Source: OLB4 sp002050165
Lineage (GTDB): Bacteria; Bacteroidota; Ignavibacteria; Tepidaquicellales; Tepidaquicellaceae
DNA length: 64,000 nt
Direction: 5' to 3'
Assembly (NCBI GenBank): GCA_030263475.1
Contig: SZPC01000002.1
Span: 202,033-266,032 of the forward strand
In this document: positions 6,933-14,099 of the stretch, one piece after another
Layout of the letters: the number at the start of each line of letters is the position of its first letter
How positions within the stretch are numbered: position 1 is the stretch's first letter
Notes under the pieces: model-generated
Told to the model about the DNA's origin: nothing
Database searches by the model: none
The model's input: only the letters and a program-made list of their open reading frames with translations
Position numbers and translations under genes: made by a program

Positions 6933-8931
6933 ACGTTTGAGTTTTTCGTTCTGTGTAAGCATCTTCACCTGCTTCTAAACAGTTAAGTATTGCTTCATAA
7001 TTTTTAATTTTTGTTCCGTCAGAACAACTTAATTCTTTATCCGATGGATAACCAGTAAATATGCGATATACAAATTCCCCGTCTTCAAGGTTTTTGTGCG
7101 TGATAGCAACAAAATTTGGTTTTATTGATGCACCAACAGTGCTATTATGAGTTACTACCACAACTGGCATTAGTTGTGCCATATCTTTAATTAGAGTATT
7201 TATTTCCTTTCGTAGAAATAAATTGTCAAAAGAAGATTCAGGCTCATCAATTAGAAGTATATCGTATTTGGTAGCATCTTTTATTTCGTGAATTAAGTTG
7301 AATTCAGAACGCTCACCACCTGAAACTTTAAATCCATCTTTGTTTAGTGTTACGGATTCAATTTTTACGAAGAACTTATAAAGATTTGCATCTTCAACAC
7401 CTGTCTCTCTTAGTTTTTGAACATAGTAATAAGGGTCATTATACTTACTTAGTGCTGTGCTGTAAGTTTTTTTGTCACGCCCAATCTTTTGTAAATCCGA
7501 AGCACTTTCAATTGGCTTTGCAGTTGTAATAATTGAAAACTTGCCTAACTCTTCTCGGTTTATATTTCTCGGTTTTTTTAGTTCTAAAACTACTTGATTG
7601 AATTTCGACACTTTCATTTCATCTGTGGCGATTTTATAAAAATCCACGTTTTCTATAAAAGTGCTAGTGGTTTTAACTCTTAATTCACGTTGAACATCGT
7701 TAATGATGGAATTCAACCATTTCTTTTGTTCATTTTCAACTTTTGAAACTATTGCTTTTTGGATTAGCTCTTTTAATAGTCCTTTCAGGTTTTCCTGAGA
7801 AATGTATTTGGATATTATGCCTTGATACTCGTTGTTTTCAATTAGTGTTGTTACAGATTCAATAAGCTTATCAAGATTTTTGAAATCTTCTAATGAAAAT
7901 TGTTCTTCACTGAATAACAAGCATTTCGAATACAAGTCCTTTTTCTCACTCTCTGTTGCAAATTTTTTAAGTGACTCTAAATAGCTTTCTATACTTAGCA
8001 GGTTTTGTTTAAGGTCAACTTGAACAACATCTTCAACAACCGATTTAAATTCAGTTAGATAATTGTTATTCACAATGCTCAGTCTAGTGTCGTTTGTCCT
8101 GTTAAAAGTCTCTTCATCATTTTGAAGAAGTGAGAATTGTCTAATGTATTTAGCACTTCCCGATGATGCAGCTATTTTATCAAGAGTAACTGTTTTACCT
8201 GAAGAGCGACCACCCAAAATAATATTTAAACCAGTTGATAATTCTAAGCCATCATCGGTAGCTTGAAAAAAATCATTACCACTTTCTTTTGTTAGTGAGA
8301 TTTTTGATTTGTCTGCAAAACACGATTTAATTCCTGCTATCGAAATTTCTTTGAGGTCAACAAATGTGTGTCTTGTCGGAAAGTCTATTAAACTACTACT
8401 AAAACGCATATCACTAAACAGGACGGGCGTTAGCCCGTCTTGTTCTTTCATCATTCTTTTGAATTTTGTGACACTAGCTACTTCACCTGATGTAATATGA
8501 GGTTGCAAATCCGTTATTGTTGCTTTTTTTATTTCTGGACTTTTGTCGTAATGCGGTATTAGAATGTATTTGTGAAGCTCTGTAAAAATGCTTTTGAATT
8601 GAGCAATAGTTAGCGTGTCTGTATTTGTTTTAATTAAGGCAGAAACTTGCTTACACTTTTCGTCAAAGTTTGAAATTTCAAATTCGTCTGAATCAGTTAT
8701 AACCAAAAGATGACCGCCTTCTAAGTCGATTTCAATGCCTGGGAAAACAGTTATTGTAAGACTGTTTTTAATTTGTAAATATTGTGCTAAGTCAAAAACA
8801 TTGTGATTCGTAATAGCTAGAGCGTCTATTCTCAACTTGTCAACATACTCTTTAACTTTTGAAAGGTCAAAGTCAAACGGATAGTCGCTTATTGTTGAAA
8901 TAGTATGTGTATGAAGGTCTATTTTTTTCAT
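6913..8931 (-). CDS. PHP-domain/AAA (SMC-like) ATPase, TrlF-like, probable defence protein
   Basis: 672 residues. The N-terminus is a PHP metal-dependent phosphoesterase: DLHTHT at residues 5-10, then ITNHN near 41 and GIEIDLEGGHLLV near 65-77. From about residue 230 there is an SMC/RecN-type ATPase: Walker A GGRSSGKT near 240, a coiled-coil-like middle (about 300-500), a signature region VSGGERSEF, Walker B ILLIDEPESS near 555-565 and a switch His in VVVVTHNS. PHP-plus-ATPase proteins occur in defence islands, where the ATPase senses and the PHP domain is thought to cut nucleic acid or nucleotide. It is the first gene of its cassette. Confidence 0.82.
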   Translation of the reverse strand: MKKIDLHTHTISTISDYPFDFDLSKVKEYVDKLRIDALAITNHNVFDLAQYLQIKNSLTITVFPGIEIDLEGGHLLVITDSDEFEISNFDEKCKQVSALIKTNTDTLTIAQFKSIFTELHKYILIPHYDKSPEIKKATITDLQPHITSGEVASVTKFKRMMKEQDGLTPVLFSDMRFSSSLIDFPTRHTFVDLKEISIAGIKSCFADKSKISLTKESGNDFFQATDDGLELSTGLNIILGGRSSGKTVTLDKIAASSGSAKYIRQFSLLQNDEETFNRTNDTRLSIVNNNYLTEFKSVVEDVVQVDLKQNLLSIESYLESLKKFATESEKKDLYSKCLLFSEEQFSLEDFKNLDKLIESVTTLIENNEYQGIISKYISQENLKGLLKELIQKAIVSKVENEQKKWLNSIINDVQRELRVKTTSTFIENVDFYKIATDEMKVSKFNQVVLELKKPRNINREELGKFSIITTAKPIESASDLQKIGRDKKTYSTALSKYNDPYYYVQKLRETGVEDANLYKFFVKIESVTLNKDGFKVSGGERSEFNLIHEIKDATKYDILLIDEPESSFDNLFLRKEINTLIKDMAQLMPVVVVTHNSTVGASIKPNFVAITHKNLEDGEFVYRIFTGYPSDKELSCSDGTKIKNYEAILNCLEAGEDAYTERKTQTYEILKD

Positions 8932-8966
8932 TCAATGTCTTTCTGTTACGGTTGTCTTTAAGCTGA

Positions 8967-9100
8967 CGCACAACGGATTTGGGCTTGCCGATGTACCGGC
9001 ATTAGCATTCCGTCAGCTTAAATTTATTACAATTGTTCAATAGAATTAATTGGTTCAGCACTTGTTGGTCAGCCGGTATATTGGCAAGCCCCTGTTAGCG
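8967..9100 (-). repeat. attC-like cassette recombination site F
   Basis: Outer cores CGCACAAC (8967-8974) and GTTAGCG (9094-9100). Strong arms: GGGCTTGCCGATGTACCGGC on the left against GCCGGTATATTGGCAAGCCC on the right, with small mismatches that would leave extrahelical bases. The loop contains ATTAGCA and GTTCAATAGAA. The right core matches site G's left core over 9 bp. Confidence 0.77.
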
Positions 9101-9114
9101 GTTCGGGCTTTGGG

Positions 9115-9969
9115 TCATTTTAGTTTGTTCAAATTATTCATGGCTTTCTTTAGCTCGTTATGGTCTGACAGCAAGGATTTCAACCTGTCTGCCAGTTCTG
9201 TAAGTACAACTCTGATACTGTGAGCATATTCCAAACATTCGTCGTCCGATAAGCCATGAAGCCCAACACTTAAACCTTTATGAAGCAACGTCAATGGATT
9301 GGTGTCATGAATTAATAAAGTTTTTGGCAAGTACGGTTTCAGCTTATCCATTGATGTCTTGAAATGTGTTTCACTCTTTGCCATTTCGAGTAGTGTCAAA
9401 GCTTCTTGGTCAACATTTAGCTTTTTAAGAACATCTGAAATATTATCAATTAGCCTATTTCTTTGATTTTCTATAACTCTTCTGTAATAAGAAAAAGCTG
9501 CAATTCCCAAGTTCTGCGCTTCGCACTTTATACCTCTTAAAAACAGTTCTCTATCAGGACCTATCAATGAAATCAGTTTAGAAGGAATATGGGGTCCATA
9601 AAATGGGTACTCGCCGAACTTTATAATGTCAGCAGTTTTCTTATCGTCATGTATTTTAATAATCATTATGCCGAAACTCTTCAAGTTCTCCTTACAGTTT
9701 TGACATAGATATTCTATGTAGGCATAATCGTAGGATGTGTCGCCTCCTTCAATGCTTCTGTATTCATAGTGCATCGGAAACTGATTGTACTCAAACAATC
9801 TAACTCCGTTACATTTTTCATTATCACAATGCATCTGCAAGTCCGGTGTCCGTATTGCCATTAATACTTCGTCACTCATCCAGCTTTTGTTAGTCTCATA
9901 AACAACATCTGGAATGTCAGAGTACTCTCCGGGAGGTAAGTCTTGCAAAATGTCTTTAAATGTAGTCAT
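9115..9969 (-). CDS. Zinc-ribbon protein with DUF4145/HEPN-like C-terminal half
   Basis: 284 residues. Four cysteines, C48 and C53 (CDNEKC) and C89 and C92 (CQNC), form a likely zinc ribbon in the N-terminal third. The C-terminal half is helical and reads like DUF4145/HEPN-type proteins: AAFSYYRRVIENQRNRL followed by LHKGLSVGLHGLSDDECLEYAHSIR and then a helix VVLTELADRL. Proteins of this kind are common near restriction and toxin genes. The HEPN-like reading is inference; no RxxxxH nuclease motif is clear. Single gene in its cassette, with its stop about 14 bp from site F. Confidence 0.6.
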   Translation of the reverse strand: MTTFKDILQDLPPGEYSDIPDVVYETNKSWMSDEVLMAIRTPDLQMHCDNEKCNGVRLFEYNQFPMHYEYRSIEGGDTSYDYAYIEYLCQNCKENLKSFGIMIIKIHDDKKTADIIKFGEYPFYGPHIPSKLISLIGPDRELFLRGIKCEAQNLGIAAFSYYRRVIENQRNRLIDNISDVLKKLNVDQEALTLLEMAKSETHFKTSMDKLKPYLPKTLLIHDTNPLTLLHKGLSVGLHGLSDDECLEYAHSIRVVLTELADRLKSLLSDHNELKKAMNNLNKLK

Positions 9970-10004
9970 GTCATTTTCCGAAGTTGGATGCTCGTTTAGC
10001 CTGA

Positions 10005-10138
10005 CCGCTAACGGGTTGCAGCTACTCGCAGGGCGGGCAAATTACCACTAAAGTTTATGCGGAGCACTGAACTTTCTATACCCACAAATGTGTCTGCGGA
10101 GGACGGAACCCCGCCTTGCGTGTAGGTGCTGTTATGCG
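10005..10138 (-). repeat. attC-like cassette recombination site G
   Basis: Outer cores CCGCTAAC (10005-10012) and GTTATGCG (10131-10138). Left arm GGGTTGCAGCTACTCGCAGG and right arm TTGCGTGTAGGTGCT pair imperfectly, with inner ggcggg/cccgcc. The loop is the most diverged of the set but keeps ACCACTAAAGTTTA and GCGGAGCAC. The right core matches site H's left core over 10 bp. Confidence 0.74.
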
Positions 10139-10149
10139 TAGTTTTTCTT

Positions 10150-10491
10150 TCATTTTAGGTTTTCATTGCAACTTGGTTTTTGAGAAGAAATCAAGTCCTT
10201 TTCTTTTGCTTGTCTTGATTTTTCATTCTCGTCTTGATGAATGCAAATGCAGTTAGCCCCCTTCTTAACAGCACAATCCATTTTATGGTGGTCGTCAAAT
10301 CTCGTTGATAAGTCATTTGTTATGCCAATATAAAATACGGTGTGGCTTCCCGTGCCTTCTGTGTTTACTTTCCTTTTTGTAAAGCAATATACGCCACCAA
10401 CACTATTGAAATTAGTGTCAAGTGGATAGACGCCAAATGAGTATTTTGTTCCGCTTTGTCCCGCGAATTCTACTGTTGCTATTTTTGCCAT
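10150..10491 (-). CDS. GIY-YIG nuclease-domain protein
   Basis: 113 residues from the preferred start MAKIATVEF (ATG 10491), which begins 5 bp after the stop of the upstream gene; an earlier in-frame ATG at 10524 would overlap that gene. The motif GVYCFTKR, followed after a loop by TVFYIGITNDLSTRFDDHHK, fits GIY-YIG domains: the GVY and YIG strands, then a catalytic Arg in RFDDH. E111-like acidic residues follow in ENEKSRQAKEKDLI. It may nick or cut DNA, but stand-alone GIY-YIG proteins have varied roles. Last gene of a four-gene cassette. Confidence 0.75.
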   Translation of the reverse strand: MAKIATVEFAGQSGTKYSFGVYPLDTNFNSVGGVYCFTKRKVNTEGTGSHTVFYIGITNDLSTRFDDHHKMDCAVKKGANCICIHQDENEKSRQAKEKDLISSQKPSCNENLK

Positions 10492-10496
10492 ACTAT

Positions 10497-10784
10497 TTAA
10501 TATTTTGGTTTGGCATTGTTCCATTTTTTATTGTCAGGAGTTGTCTTTATGTGCGGTGCTACATATGTTCCGTTACTCTTTTGGTAACCCTTCTGCACTT
10601 TATATTGACCACCATTATTATAGTTTCTTGGTGTTGTCGTCTTTGGAGCAGAGTAGGTCGGAGTTGAATATGTTTGCTTATTAGCTTTGTAACGCATATC
10701 CGGTGTTCCGTCTTTTTTTGTCTGGGCATTTACGCCAAATGCAAGCAATAACATTGCTGAAAAAATTAATACTGTCTTTTTCAT
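10497..10784 (-). CDS. Small exported protein, unknown function
   Basis: 95 residues. A clear signal peptide (MKKTVLIFSAMLLLAFGVNA, cut before QTKKDG) is followed by a low-complexity, Tyr/Thr/Lys/Asn-rich, basic chain (TYSTPTYSAPKTTTPRNYNN). There are no cysteines. It resembles short periplasmic proteins of Bacteroidota without a defined domain. It lies between the GIY-YIG gene (5 bp) and a lipoprotein gene (51 bp) in the same cassette. Confidence 0.7.
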   Translation of the reverse strand: MKKTVLIFSAMLLLAFGVNAQTKKDGTPDMRYKANKQTYSTPTYSAPKTTTPRNYNNGGQYKVQKGYQKSNGTYVAPHIKTTPDNKKWNNAKPKY

Positions 10785-10835
10785 TTTATTGATTTTAATT
10801 TTGTGCCTACTCTGTTCGGTTTTCGGCTTCCCCGT

Positions 10836-11162
10836 TTAGTATGCAGTTGATTGTAAGTCGTCAAAAGCTGATTCTACATTGCGTGTCGCATCCTCTACAT
10901 CTGAAACATTATATTGCCAATCTTCATAGCTAAAGTCATCAACCTCGCTTCTCAATTGTCCTATCGCTGATTCTAAATCACCAATGTAACCTTGTATTTC
11001 TGAAAGTTTATTTTCGCATTCATCTAATTCATTTTGTTTTTCAGAAAGTTGGGATTCCAATTCTGAAACCTGATTTTCTAATTCTTCAATTCTCCCTTGG
11101 TTACAACTTGTCATAACAGTCAATAGAATTAAGGGCATATAAATTTTGAATATCCTTTTCAT
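10836..11162 (-). CDS. Coiled-coil lipoprotein
   Basis: 108 residues. A type II signal (MKRIFKIYMPLILLTVMTSC) ends at a candidate lipobox Cys20. The mature part is a heptad-repeat coiled coil from about residue 24 to 75 (leucines and isoleucines every 3-4 residues), followed by an acidic helical tail. It looks like a small Lpp- or spacer-type lipoprotein anchored to a membrane. Its start is 2 bp after the stop of the gene upstream, so the pair is likely co-transcribed. Confidence 0.72.
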   Translation of the reverse strand: MKRIFKIYMPLILLTVMTSCNQGRIEELENQVSELESQLSEKQNELDECENKLSEIQGYIGDLESAIGQLRSEVDDFSYEDWQYNVSDVEDATRNVESAFDDLQSTAY

Positions 11163-11164
11163 AG

Positions 11165-11530
11165 TTAATCCTCCTTTTTATAAAATGTGGATGAATATGC
11201 AGAAGTTCCGACAACCAAGATTCCTTCTTCACCGTAGCCAGCATAGCCATAATACCCACGAAATTTAATAAACATGTCTGTTCCTTTGATTTCATATAAG
11301 TCTCCAGGACCATCTGTTATTTCAATTTCATACTTACCTTGTTCCAATTCTGTCTTAACAAATATAAAATCTATGCTTTGTCCACTTTCGTCTAAAGTTC
11401 CGTAATCAAGGTCAATTTTTTTATAAAATTCGTCAACGTCATGTTCCTCATAATCCTGTCCAACTGCCCGAAAGCTAGCAAATGACAGCATAATTGTCAG
11501 GATAAGTATTGTTGTTTTATTCATGGTCAT
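11165..11530 (-). CDS. Small exported protein, unknown function
   Basis: About 121 residues from ATG 11530 (MTMNKTTILILTIMLSFASF; a second ATG sits at 11524). The longer frame to 11590 is rejected because it runs through attC site H. A signal peptide is followed by a mature domain with short beta strands and Tyr/Gly-rich turns (GYYGYAGYGEEG). No known domain is recognised. It is the first gene of the four-gene cassette, and only about 16 bp separate its start from site H, so its promoter must lie in the site or upstream. Confidence 0.7.
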   Translation of the reverse strand: MTMNKTTILILTIMLSFASFRAVGQDYEEHDVDEFYKKIDLDYGTLDESGQSIDFIFVKTELEQGKYEIEITDGPGDLYEIKGTDMFIKFRGYYGYAGYGEEGILVVGTSAYSSTFYKKED

Positions 11531-11546
11531 TATTTTTTCAAAATTA

Positions 11547-11680
11547 CGCATAACGGTTTGGGTATTGCCGAAGGCGGGGTGTTTCAGCACTATTGTTGAA
11601 TTGAAAAACTAAAGTTCGGTTAAGCACAAAAGTGTCATAGAAGAACGTCACCCCCGCTTTTGGCAATACCTTGTTAGCGG
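11547..11680 (-). repeat. attC-like cassette recombination site H (nearest the integrase)
   Basis: Outer cores CGCATAAC (11547-11554) and GTTAGCGG (11673-11680). The arms are excellent: GGTATTGCCGAAGGCGGGG on the left and CCCCGCTTTTGGCAATACC on the right. The loop starts TTTCAGCACTATTGTTGAA. The right core matches the last core before the integrase (12663-12672) exactly over 10 bp. Confidence 0.8.
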
Positions 11681-11692
11681 CTGTTATATTTG

Positions 11693-12625
11693 TCATTTGC
11701 CCGTAATTATCTCGTGAAGTTTCAAATAAATATTTCCTGTCTGTGAAGCGTGTCTACGTTTGCGTAGAAGAAGTTGTAATAAATCAATTCTTCCTTCTAA
11801 AACTCCCATTATGTCCGAACCGTCCATTAATATCATAAGTCGTCTGCCCGTAGAATGTGTCTTTACTGCATCGTCAGAGAACCCGTTTATTGAAAGAAAC
11901 AGTCCAAGTGTATTGTCAAGCTTTCTTGTTAACTTACCACTAAATGCGTCTAAGTCCTGAATACTTACTAAGTCCTGCTGCCACTTGCCCTCAAATAGAA
12001 AGTCAACATTCTCAAAAGTAAAGCCTCCGTCAATTTGCTCTCCTGTGATTTTGAAGGACGCTTTTGGGTCTAAGTCAAACAAGGTAAAAAGGTCTTTTAT
12101 TATTTTTTCAAGCTGAAACCCTCTTGTCTGTGGATTGGTTGAACCAACAAGTTTGTAAAACTCTGATTTGATTTCGTCAAGTCGCTCTTGAACGCCTTTA
12201 ACTTGTAAAGTTTTTTCATACGCTTTTGCTCTGCGTTCCTCTTGCTGCCTCTGTTGTTCTATTAGGTCTTGGTGTCCTTTCATTTGTTGCCTCAACGCTT
12301 CAACGGAAGTCTTTGCAATTTTTGCTTTCTCCTTACCGTCATCAACTCTCTCAAGATGTGAGTAGTCATTTATCTTACAAACTTCTGTCATGAGTTTAAG
12401 CATGTCGTTTTGATAAGTGTCCTGATGTCGTGCCAAAAAGTTTACAAGGGATGAAACAATATTACGTTTATAGTCTTCCCAATTTAGTTTAGAAAGAATT
12501 GAAGGGTCACTAATAGTGTTCATGATAAAACTCCGCAGTTCTGCTTTATACCAATAAATGTTTGTTAACGCTTCTGTCAAGGCGTTAATCGCTGCTGGTG
12601 CTATCACTTTTTTAGTCTGTTCCAT
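11693..12625 (-). CDS. Coiled-coil protein with PD-(D/E)xK nuclease-like C-terminal domain
   Basis: 310 residues, cytoplasmic. Residues about 1-95 are helical; a charged coiled coil follows (about 100-165, RQQEERRAKAYEKTLQ). From about residue 168 a restriction-endonuclease-like fold is suggested by RGFQLEKIIKDLF (helix with Glu), then TGEQIDGGF (Asp) and VDFLFEGKWQ (E-x-K). This order matches the Mrr/PD-(D/E)xK arrangement E...D...ExK. Probable role: DNA cleavage in defence. It is the only gene of the first cassette next to the integrase. Confidence 0.7.
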   Translation of the reverse strand: MEQTKKVIAPAAINALTEALTNIYWYKAELRSFIMNTISDPSILSKLNWEDYKRNIVSSLVNFLARHQDTYQNDMLKLMTEVCKINDYSHLERVDDGKEKAKIAKTSVEALRQQMKGHQDLIEQQRQQEERRAKAYEKTLQVKGVQERLDEIKSEFYKLVGSTNPQTRGFQLEKIIKDLFTLFDLDPKASFKITGEQIDGGFTFENVDFLFEGKWQQDLVSIQDLDAFSGKLTRKLDNTLGLFLSINGFSDDAVKTHSTGRRLMILMDGSDIMGVLEGRIDLLQLLLRKRRHASQTGNIYLKLHEIITGK

Positions 12626-12664
12626 GTTCTGTCTGTTTGATTAGGCGGTGTCGTCAAATAATAG

Positions 12665-12759
12665 CCGCTAACAATTAAATATACGCAACTCTCTCTACAA
12701 TTTATTCATATATCCAACGCACCGGCTGCGGCTTCCCGCATATCCCGATTGCGTATATT
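12665..12759 (-). other. Putative attI-like site between array and integrase
   Basis: The core CCGCTAAC (12665-12672) ends the first cassette but is not followed by a palindrome arm as at sites A-H. Instead there is AT-rich DNA, then an 11 bp perfect inverted repeat, AATATACGCAA (12678-12688) and TTGCGTATATT (12749-12759), separated by 60 bp and touching the integrase stop codon. On the cassette strand the inner arm contains GTTGCGT, which could be a second recombinase-binding core. The long inverted repeat could alternatively act in termination. Confidence 0.6.
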
Positions 12760-13608
12760 CTACAGCAACTTGTCCAGTGGTGACTGAATCTTATTTATGT
12801 GCTCCTTGCTTATATGCGTATATATCATTGTCGTTCGAAGACTGTTATGACCAAGCAGCTTCTTTATCGAAAGTATGTCAGTCCCTCCTTCAAATAAGTG
12901 CGTCGCAAATGAATGCCGCAATGTATGTACACTCCCTCTCTTCGTAACACCGGCCCTTTTCTTTATTGTTTTTAACAATGACTGAATACTCCTTGCACTG
13001 TATTTCCCCCCGTTCATTCCTTCAAATAAATATGCTTTTGGTTTGTAACTCTTGTAGTATTCTCTCAGAATTATCAGCAGTTTCTGACTAAGCATCACTA
13101 TCCTGTCTTTCTTCCCCTTAGAATTTTTTATGTGTATTATCATCCTGTCGGAGTCAATGTCGCTGATTTTCAAATTAATAATTTCTGAAACTCTCAATCC
13201 CCCTGCATAAGCTAAACACAGTATGCATTTATGCTTAAGATTCTCTGCAGCATCAAGTATTCTTCTTACTTCGTTTTCCGAAAATACCCCTGGAAGCTGA
13301 AATGGCTTTTTGGGACGAGGGATTTCGTAAACTTCTTTCGGACGATTTAAAACTTTCTCATAAAAAAATTTGATCGAGTTAATCTTCTGATTCTGCTCCG
13401 ATGCACTTAGCTTATCGTTCCATTTCTCAAGTAGGTATTGCATAATCTCTTTCTTAGTTATGGAAGATGGTTTCCTGTCGCTAAAATATTCAAGGAATTT
13501 TGAAAAATGGTTTGTGTAATTTTTTAAAGTGCTTTCGGAATAATTCAGCAGCGTTATCTTTTCCAGATATGCTTTCAGCGCAAGTTCATGAATCTCTTTG
13601 ACTGCCAC
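12760..13608 (-). CDS. Tyrosine recombinase, integron-integrase-like (Xer-sized)
   Basis: 282 residues, GTG start at 13608. The N-terminal SAM-like core-binding domain spans about 1-95. Catalytic residues of tyrosine recombinases are present: R139 (AGGLRVSE), K164 (NSKGKKDR), H228 and R231 (HTLRHSFATHL), H254 (LLGHNSLRTT) and the nucleophile Y263 (MIYTH). The C-terminal SPLDKLL echoes the RSPLD end of IntI proteins. The roughly 40-residue extra segment of IntI before the HxLR box is missing, so the length matches XerC/D. It sits at the end of the array in the same orientation as the cassettes and should recombine the attC-like sites. Confidence 0.85.
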   Translation of the reverse strand: MAVKEIHELALKAYLEKITLLNYSESTLKNYTNHFSKFLEYFSDRKPSSITKKEIMQYLLEKWNDKLSASEQNQKINSIKFFYEKVLNRPKEVYEIPRPKKPFQLPGVFSENEVRRILDAAENLKHKCILCLAYAGGLRVSEIINLKISDIDSDRMIIHIKNSKGKKDRIVMLSQKLLIILREYYKSYKPKAYLFEGMNGGKYSARSIQSLLKTIKKRAGVTKRGSVHTLRHSFATHLFEGGTDILSIKKLLGHNSLRTTMIYTHISKEHINKIQSPLDKLL

Positions 13609-14099
13609 CAGCTAATTTTATATACAGCAAAGGATAGTCAAAGGTGTCACCCAAGTTTTTAATAAGGTCTTGATTTAATATTTGAAATTCAAGTAATTTT
13701 TTAAACCACATTTCTTGTAATCTCAAGCGTTTCGGTTATAGTTCTTCCTTGGGTGCTATTCCTTAAACATCACCGGATTAAGCTAAATAAAGCCCTTCAG
13801 ATAACTTTTCCATGTAAATTTGTATTGTGCCTTCCATTTTAAAAACGTTATATTGCAAATATCGTTTTTTCTGCCCTGCTGTGACTTATTATGGATTGCT
13901 AAAAGTTTCGCGCCTTAAGTTCGGGCAGAATTATAGCACGAAATTTCAATCGAAGAACGAATGCTGAACCTTGCACACCGCGAAGCAGCCACGTGGAGAA
14001 ATGTCCGATCACTGCCCGTCCGGTAGGCGGGGAAGCCGTTCAGCAGGTGGGGAAGACGTTCAGTCGGTTTGATGTGAAACTTAATTATAGTCAATTATT
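13609..14099. repeat. Non-coding stretch upstream of integrase with a decayed attC-like site
   Basis: No gene is visible. Near 13915-14070 there is a worn copy of the array palindrome: inner arms CGGGCAG (13922-13928) and CTGCCCG (14012-14018) around a loop with TTATAGCACGAAATTTCAAT and GAACGAATGCTGAACCTTG, which match the loops of sites A-C. No clear outer cores remain. Two near-copies of GGGGAAG(C/A)CGTTCAG follow. The AT-rich part 13620-13870 could hold the integrase promoter, but I cannot place it. Confidence 0.6.

Larger units (their letters stand above)
1..12759 (-). mobile_element. Integron-like gene-cassette array (nine cassettes, partial at left edge)
   Basis: All genes lie on the minus strand and are separated by eight imperfect palindromes (A-H). 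Cutting at the G/TT step of each core gives cassettes, in order from the integrase: 11554-12671, 10012-11553, 8974-10011, 6325-8973, 5500-6324, 2149-5499, 1328-2148, 475-1327 and one running off the left edge. Within each complete cassette the starting core and the core at the start of its own attC are reverse complements: GTTAGCGGCT, GTTATGCGTA, GTTAGCGGT, GTTGTGCGT, GTTGTGCGG (one mismatch), GTTATAAGCC, GTTATGTGT, GTTGGCGGT. Neighbouring cassettes mostly differ. This is what circularised integron cassettes require. The array identity is inferred from this structure, not from a search. Confidence 0.82.

Noticed and set aside
468..11680. CRISPR array
   Set aside because: The repeats are about 135 bp palindromes spaced 0.7-3.2 kb apart with genes between, not short repeats with equal spacers, and no cas genes are visible.
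468..12672. Array as a series of insertion sequences or MITEs
   Set aside because: No transposase and no target-site duplications are seen, and the core covariation is better explained by cassette recombination.
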